DNA from: CAZAFL01 sp964484465
GTDB taxonomy: Bacteria > Bacteroidota > Ignavibacteria > UBA10030 > SZUA-254
Assembly (NCBI GenBank): GCA_964484465.1
Contig: CAZAFL010000041.1
Coordinates: 1-17,948, forward strand
Length of the DNA: 17,948 nt
Reading direction: 5' to 3'
This document shows positions 13,571 to 17,948 of this stretch, one piece after another. The notes beneath the pieces are model-generated. The model did not search any database. It worked only from the letters and a program-made list of their open reading frames with translations, and was not told where the DNA came from. Both the position numbers and the translations under genes were made by a program. Numbering within the stretch: position 1 is the stretch's first letter; each line of letters opens with the position of its first letter.

Positions 13571-15874
13571 ATGAAAAAAAAACCTTGGATACTACATCTC
13601 GCTCTTTCTCTATTTCTGTTCGGAATCCAGCCATTTGCATCATTGAGCGTATTCTCCCAACAACCACCATCTTCTTCCGCAGAAAATGATTCACTCATGA
13701 ATACCGCATCCGCCTTTGTTGCGCGCAACCTCGCCAAAGGAAAAACACCGAATAGGCTTATCCACGAGAAGAGTCCGTACCTTCTCCAGCATGCGTTTAA
13801 CCCGGTCGACTGGTATCCCTGGGGAGAAGAAGCGTTCGCGAAAGCCCGAACTGATGACAAACCCATTTTCCTGTCGATCGGCTATTCGACCTGCTACTGG
13901 TGCCACGTTATGGAACGCGAAGTATTTGAAAACGCGGACATCGCGAAACTGATGAATGAAAATTTTGTCTGCATCAAAGTCGACCGGGAAGAACGCCCTG
14001 ACGTTGACCACGTCTACATGACTGCATTGCAGGCGATTTCCGGCAGCGGCGGCTGGCCGATGTCGATGTTTCTCACACCGGAGCTCAAACCGTTTTTTGG
14101 TACAACATACATTCCTCCGACTGAACGCGGAGGGCGACCAGGCTTTCCCCAAATTACCAAGCGTATAAGAGAATTGTGGCGCAATGCAAGAAGAGAGCTT
14201 CTTGAATCCGGCGATCAGATCGTTGAGCTCATCAATAACCATGAAAATTCTGTCAAACCTGTCGAGGTTAATGATTCCGTATTCTCGACCGGGTATACTC
14301 AGCTCTACCAGACTTTCGATTCAATTTACGCAGGGTTCGGCAGCGGGCCAAAATTCCCGAGACCCGTAAGTTTTAATTTTCTTCTTCGCTACTACGCACG
14401 GACACGCCAGGACTCAGCATTAACAATGACCCTTTCTACACTGCGTAAAATGTATGAAGGCGGAGTTCATGACCACATCGGCGGAGGTTTTCACCGGTAT
14501 TCTGTCGATGGGCAATGGCGGGTTCCTCATTTTGAAAAAATGTTGTACGACCAGGCACAGTTAACCTCTTCATATCTTGAAGCATATCAAATCACCCATG
14601 ATTCTCTGTATGCAGATGCAGCCAGAGATATCCTTGAATATGTGTTGCGAAACCTCTCGTATCGTGACGGAGGGTTTTTCTCCGCCGAAGACGCAGAAAG
14701 CGCCGCCGACATAGCAACGCCCGATGAAAAAGAAGAAGGAACTTTTTATGTCTGGACAAAAGGAGAAATCGACAGCATTTTGGGAAAAGAAAATGCCGAT
14801 ATAGTTAATTTCTACTACGGTGTGCAGGACACGGGAAATGCTCTAAATGACCCGATGTCAGTTTTCCTGGGAAAGAATATATTGTATATTGCACATTCCG
14901 TTGAAGAAACCGGGACCGCCTTTAGCAAACCTCCGGATGAAATCCGCCAGGTCCTCGCCGCATCACGCCGCAAGCTTTTTGCTGAGCGCGAAAAACGCCC
15001 ACGCCCCCATCTCGACGACAAGATCATTACCGGATGGAATGGACTCATGATCTCGGCTTTCTCAAAAGCATATCAGGTTCTGGACGAGCCGCGCTATCTT
15101 GAAGCTGCTGAACGGTCGGCTCGTTTCATTATCAACAACCTGTACGACAACGCGAGTGGCAAGCTCATGCGCCGTTATCGCGACGGCGAGGCACGGTTCG
15201 ACGGCACTCTCCAGGATTATTCCTTCTTAACGATGGGGTTACTTGACCTCTATGAGGGATCGTTTGATATCCACTGGCTCGATGTCGCATTGTCTCTTGC
15301 GAGAAAGCAAATCGAAATCTTCTGGGACCAGCCCAATGGCGGTTTTTTTGACACACCGGAAAAGGTGAATGAACCTGCAATTCTTCTCAGGACGAAAGAT
15401 GATTATGACGGCGCCGAGCCGACGGGAAATTCTATCGCAGCGCTGAATCTCTTACGCTTAGGACAAATGACTGATAACAAAGAATGGCACCAGATGGCTG
15501 AGGCAACCATTAATGCATTTGGCTCACGCATTCAACAGACTCCCGAAGTAACGCCGCAGATGCTCGTTGCACTCGACTGGAATTTATCCACTCCTAAAGA
15601 AATTATTATTGTGGGAACGCCCGGCAGCGAAGATTCGAAATCAATGTTGAGAGCTGTCCACTCGAATTTTATTCCGAACAAAGTCATACTTTACATCAAC
15701 AGTGAAAATGCAAAGAAGAGGGTATTGTCCTTCCTTCCTTTCATTGAAGGAATGAAGATGATCGACAATAAGACAACGGTATACATTTGCGAAAATTATG
15801 CGTGTCAGCTCCCCACGAACGACCCCAAAACGGCCGCAAGGATGTTAACAACGACCGTGAAACCGAAAAACTGA
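13571..15874 (+). CDS. Exported YyaL/DUF255 protein: thioredoxin-like domain plus (alpha/alpha)6 barrel
   Basis: A 767-residue protein of the YyaL/SPATA20 family. An N-terminal Sec signal (KKKPWILHLALSLFLFGIQ) predicts export, unusual for a family generally regarded as cytosolic. The thioredoxin-fold domain (about 57-220) starts with NRLIHEKSPYLLQHAFNPVDW, contains the Cys108-Tyr-Trp-Cys111 site in IGYSTCYWCHVMERE, and then KVDREERPDVD and SGSGGWPMSMFLTPE. The rest (about 230-690) is an epimerase/glycosidase-like helical barrel with GGGFHRYSVDG, VPHFEKMLYDQAQL and DDKIITGWNGLMISA. The family's reaction is not established; a redox role is suggested by CxxC. I rejected the longer open frame from 13442 because it runs through the tRNA. 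No good ribosome-binding site; AAGAAGG at 13530-13536 and 13540-13546 is too distant. Confidence 0.88.
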   Translation: MKKKPWILHLALSLFLFGIQPFASLSVFSQQPPSSSAENDSLMNTASAFVARNLAKGKTPNRLIHEKSPYLLQHAFNPVDWYPWGEEAFAKARTDDKPIFLSIGYSTCYWCHVMEREVFENADIAKLMNENFVCIKVDREERPDVDHVYMTALQAISGSGGWPMSMFLTPELKPFFGTTYIPPTERGGRPGFPQITKRIRELWRNARRELLESGDQIVELINNHENSVKPVEVNDSVFSTGYTQLYQTFDSIYAGFGSGPKFPRPVSFNFLLRYYARTRQDSALTMTLSTLRKMYEGGVHDHIGGGFHRYSVDGQWRVPHFEKMLYDQAQLTSSYLEAYQITHDSLYADAARDILEYVLRNLSYRDGGFFSAEDAESAADIATPDEKEEGTFYVWTKGEIDSILGKENADIVNFYYGVQDTGNALNDPMSVFLGKNILYIAHSVEETGTAFSKPPDEIRQVLAASRRKLFAEREKRPRPHLDDKIITGWNGLMISAFSKAYQVLDEPRYLEAAERSARFIINNLYDNASGKLMRRYRDGEARFDGTLQDYSFLTMGLLDLYEGSFDIHWLDVALSLARKQIEIFWDQPNGGFFDTPEKVNEPAILLRTKDDYDGAEPTGNSIAALNLLRLGQMTDNKEWHQMAEATINAFGSRIQQTPEVTPQMLVALDWNLSTPKEIIIVGTPGSEDSKSMLRAVHSNFIPNKVILYINSENAKKRVLSFLPFIEGMKMIDNKTTVYICENYACQLPTNDPKTAARMLTTTVKPKN

Positions 15875-15914
15875 AATAACCAGAGACAACTCCCAAATTA
15901 AAGATATCCACGGT

Positions 15915-17405
15915 GTGAATACCATGGCTGACAAAACCGCTTCCGCATACGACAATCGCGCCGTGAAGGAAATGAGCAGAGCTATGGCTCTTTCGGTCGC
16001 CATAGGTTTTTTCATGCTTGCACTGAAGATTTATGCCTACGTTATCACCGGCTCTGCGGCAATTCTTTCGGATGCTGCAGAATCAATTGTCCATATCATT
16101 GCGGTTTCGTTTGCAGCGTACAGCTTTTGGCTCAGTCTGAAGCCGGCAGACCAGTCTCATATGTACGGTCACGACCGCATCAGTTTTTTTTCCGCAGGCT
16201 TTGAAGGATGGATGATTGCACTTGCCGCACTGTACATCATCTACGAGGCAACTCACAAATGGCTGTCGGGGTTAGCGTTGGAAAACATCGGCACCGGAAC
16301 GGCGTACACCTCACTATCGGTGGTCATCAACGGTGCTCTTGGATGGTATCTCGTCGTCATAGGGAAAAAATACCACTCCCTTGTAATCGAAGCAAACGGA
16401 AAGCATGTACTCACTGACAGCTGGACAAGCATCGGTGTTGTTGTCGGTCTTTTGCTGATAACATTGACCGGCTGGCTCCCGTTCGACCCTCTCATTGCGA
16501 TTCTTGTCGGAATCAATATCCTATGGACAGGTTATAAATTAATTCGCCGTTCGATCGCCGGGCTTATGGATGAAAGCAACCCGGAAATCGACCAGCAATT
16601 GCGGCAGGCGCGGGCGGACCTCCAGGCGGCGCAGGTGAACTTAGACTTCGCCAAAACGACCGCGACCCGTTGGCAACTCCTCTTGCAAGCGGACGCGGTG
16701 TCCAAGCAGGAAACCGACCAAGCAGTCGGCAATTTCAATGCCCAGAAAGCCACGGTGGAGGCTAAGGTCGCCAATGTCCGCCGACTTGAGGAGCTGCAAG
16801 GCTTTAAGAAGCTCTATGCTCCTTTTGCCGGGGTGGTTACGGCGCGCAATACTGACCTTGGTGCGTTGATTGATGCGGGAGCGACTGCGCCGAGCAAAGA
16901 ACTCTTCCACCTCGCGGCTATCGACAAGCTTCGGATTTATGTCGCGGTGCCCGAAGTCTCTGCGCGTGCGGCGCAGCCTGGGGCGGCTGCCTCCTTGACG
17001 CTCGACGAATTTCCCGGCCGGGTTTTTCTTGGTACGCTCGTCCGCACTGCCAATGCTATCGATCCCACATCGCGCACCCTGTTAGTCGAAGTGGATATTG
17101 ATAATCCTAGTGGCGAACTCCTGCCGGGCACGTACGTGCTTGTTCACCTGAAGTTGCCGCAAGCGACCCATTCAGTCACGGTTCCCGCTAACACGCTGCT
17201 GTTCCGGTCTGAGGGATTGCGTGTCGGCGTGGTGCGCAATGGGCGAGTGGAGCTGGCGCCGGTGACGATCGGCCGCGATTACGGCAGTACTGTTGAGGTA
17301 GTGTCGGGGCTTCGGCCCGATGATGCGGTCATTGTCAATCCGGCGGACTCCCTGATCAGTGGCGTGCCCGTGCAGGTCAATGAGACTTTGTTGAAGAATT
17401 CGTAA
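15915..17405 (+). CDS. Chimeric ORF: CDF metal transporter N-terminus joined to RND-efflux periplasmic adaptor C-terminus
   Basis: Residues 1-222 are a cation diffusion facilitator: about six membrane segments (24-44, 48-72, 94-112, 128-150, 168-185, 188-208), ILSDAAES (Asp53, with Ser57 where many have a second Asp), the HMYGHDRISFF signature, and H164-VLT-D168. It stops just where the cytoplasmic dimer domain should begin. Residues about 229-496 are a HlyD/MdtA-type adaptor lacking its signal peptide and first lipoyl half: coiled-coil hairpin (LRQARADLQAAQVNLDFAKT), second lipoyl half (YAPFAGVVTARN), beta barrel (NAIDPTSRTLLVEVDI) and membrane-proximal domain. A CDF C-terminus is cytoplasmic, whereas the adaptor is periplasmic, so the product makes no obvious sense. 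Start GTG 15915 or ATG 15924. Likely an assembly or recombination join, not a native fusion. Confidence 0.8.
   Translation: MNTMADKTASAYDNRAVKEMSRAMALSVAIGFFMLALKIYAYVITGSAAILSDAAESIVHIIAVSFAAYSFWLSLKPADQSHMYGHDRISFFSAGFEGWMIALAALYIIYEATHKWLSGLALENIGTGTAYTSLSVVINGALGWYLVVIGKKYHSLVIEANGKHVLTDSWTSIGVVVGLLLITLTGWLPFDPLIAILVGINILWTGYKLIRRSIAGLMDESNPEIDQQLRQARADLQAAQVNLDFAKTTATRWQLLLQADAVSKQETDQAVGNFNAQKATVEAKVANVRRLEELQGFKKLYAPFAGVVTARNTDLGALIDAGATAPSKELFHLAAIDKLRIYVAVPEVSARAAQPGAAASLTLDEFPGRVFLGTLVRTANAIDPTSRTLLVEVDIDNPSGELLPGTYVLVHLKLPQATHSVTVPANTLLFRSEGLRVGVVRNGRVELAPVTIGRDYGSTVEVVSGLRPDDAVIVNPADSLISGVPVQVNETLLKNS
16581..16610 (+). other. Join between CDF-like and HlyD-like sequence
   Basis: The ten codons for PEIDQQLRQA (residues 223-232) fit both families: CDF proteins have a GLMDE-x-x-PE element here, and RND adaptors typically have a TPEIDQQLRQARADL-like stretch at the start of the hairpin. 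Local GC rises across it: I count 25 of 60 in 16501-16560, 37 of 60 in 16621-16680 and 38 of 60 in 16981-17040. The exact crossover cannot be placed inside the shared motif. Confidence 0.7.
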
Positions 17406-17685
17406 CGTCACCCATAGTTCATTGAAGGCATGTGATCCTCCCATACGTACAGTCTCAGGCATCCCTAGCTGGGCCATACGATTGAACACGGAGCACTTGA
17501 CCCATGCTTTCGTACGTTGCCCGTTGAGGTTTCACGCCCAGAGCTGTCCCCCGAACAACCGCTTGAATCTGTCCTAACTCGCCGAAGCGCCGCGTTTGCT
17601 GCCTAACCCAGTTTACAGGAACCGAGGGTCTTGACCGCCTTCGTCCGCCCCACCGCCGTCATCAGAATAATGGTGACGTTACGAA
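17399..17685. repeat. 14-bp perfect inverted repeat (arms 17399-17412 and 17672-17685)
   Basis: TTCGTAACGTCACC at 17399-17412 is the exact reverse complement of GGTGACGTTACGAA at 17672-17685, 259 bp apart. The left arm includes the stop codon of the chimeric ORF; the right arm lies inside the transposase relic. Arms are too far apart for a terminator. It could mark a rearrangement or an inverted duplication of a short piece. Confidence 0.6.
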
Positions 17686-17770
17686 ACACCGCCGCTTCTG
17701 TTGTCGCAAATCGCATCCGCTCCAAGGCCTCCCATTCCTGCTTGCTCAAGTCCCACCGACTTATGACCAC
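17455..17770 (-). pseudogene. Degraded IS630-type transposase N-terminal relic
   Basis: On the minus strand, frame 1 from GTG 17770 reads VISRWDLSKQEWEALERM, then RFATTEAAVFRNVTIILM and TAVGRTKAVKTLGS, stopping at 17603. This resembles the N-terminal helix-turn-helix of IS630-family transposases (a xxRxxxIILMxxxGxxKAxIAxxLG pattern). The story continues in another frame: VNWVRQQTRRFGELG (about 17570-17613), then VRGTALGVKPQRATYE, like the following GRPxRAT element, to a stop at 17455. So there is one frameshift, and the catalytic DDE domain is missing. I recognise the family by pattern only. No terminal inverted repeats or target duplication could be assigned. Confidence 0.45.
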
Positions 17771-17948
17771 CTCCGTGCACGGGCTTCTCCTTCTCCTGCC
17801 CGAAGGGTATCCTGAATGTCAATTCGGCCCAAGTTCTTTTGTGGACCTACGTAGCATTAGGTAAGCCCGCTGCTTACAACAGAGGAGAGATGGACGCTTC
17901 CATAGCACTCCCGGCTTTACTAAAAGCCCTCCATTTTGCCGCGGATAA
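17771..17948. other. Right-end stretch with no recognisable gene
   Basis: Nothing convincing is coded on either strand. It lies upstream of the transposase relic and may contain the end of that element; CCTACGTAGCATTAGG at 17847-17862 has a short CTACGTAG palindrome. The open frame at 17631-17864 on the plus strand is an antisense shadow of the relic. Confidence 0.4.

Noticed and set aside
17172..17489. 105-residue minus-strand ORF (MFNRMAQLGMPETVRM...)
   Set aside because: Most of it is antisense to the adaptor segment; the first 28 residues lie in the relic region but match nothing I can name.
17631..17864. 77-residue plus-strand ORF
   Set aside because: Antisense to the transposase relic and low in recognisable features.
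1..17948. CRISPR array, defence island or retron-like element
   Set aside because: No spaced repeat array, no reverse transcriptase, nuclease or toxin-antitoxin pair is visible; most of the window is housekeeping genes.

Overview
The window looks like a chromosomal segment from a member of the Bacteroidota/Ignavibacteriota/Chlorobi (FCB) group, probably an uncultured Ignavibacteria- or Kapabacteria-like organism at roughly 47-50% GC. The reasons are an exported protein with a type IX secretion (T9SS)-like C-terminal sorting domain, an RprX/RprY-like two-component pair, an exported DUF885 metallopeptidase and an exported YyaL/DUF255 protein. The phylum is inferred from gene content and protein style, not from a marker gene.

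Left part (1-2545, + strand): a histidine kinase with a large unrecognised extracytoplasmic sensor domain, overlapping by 4 bp an OmpR-family response regulator. About 10-bp-spaced direct repeats and an inverted repeat lie just upstream and may be an autoregulatory site.

Centre (9388 down to 2566, - strand): nine tightly packed genes, hrcA-grpE-dnaJ-comEA-like-pilM-like-rsmD-coaD-aminotransferase-fmdB-like. Gaps run from a 1-nt overlap to 23 nt, which fits one long operon. A TTGACA-N17-TATTTT promoter sits before hrcA. No CIRCE operator is visible there and dnaK is absent. The operon would link protein folding (GrpE, DnaJ and their repressor), a DNA-uptake/pilus pair (ComEA-like and PilM-like), ribosome modification (RsmD), CoA synthesis (CoaD) and amino-acid metabolism.

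Right-centre (9585-15874, + strand): a secreted DUF885 putative metallopeptidase, a hairpin terminator, a T9SS-type secreted protein, tRNA-Ala(CGC) and an exported thioredoxin-fold YyaL homologue. Candidate sigma70 promoters with 17-bp spacers precede several of these.

Right end (15915-17948): the most anomalous part. An open frame begins as a cation diffusion facilitator (CDF) metal transporter and becomes, within ten codons, the C-terminal two thirds of an RND-efflux periplasmic adaptor (HlyD/MdtA type). Both halves are incomplete, their topologies conflict, GC rises sharply at the join, and the join lies in a short motif (PEIDQQLRQA) that I judge plausible in both families. It is followed by a 14-bp inverted repeat and a frameshifted relic of an IS630-type transposase. 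This is best read as a chimeric join (assembly or recombination), with everything right of about 16600 foreign to the rest. I found no clear evidence of a new defence or mobile system; the points worth checking are this join, the mixed chaperone/competence operon and the divergent PilM-like protein.
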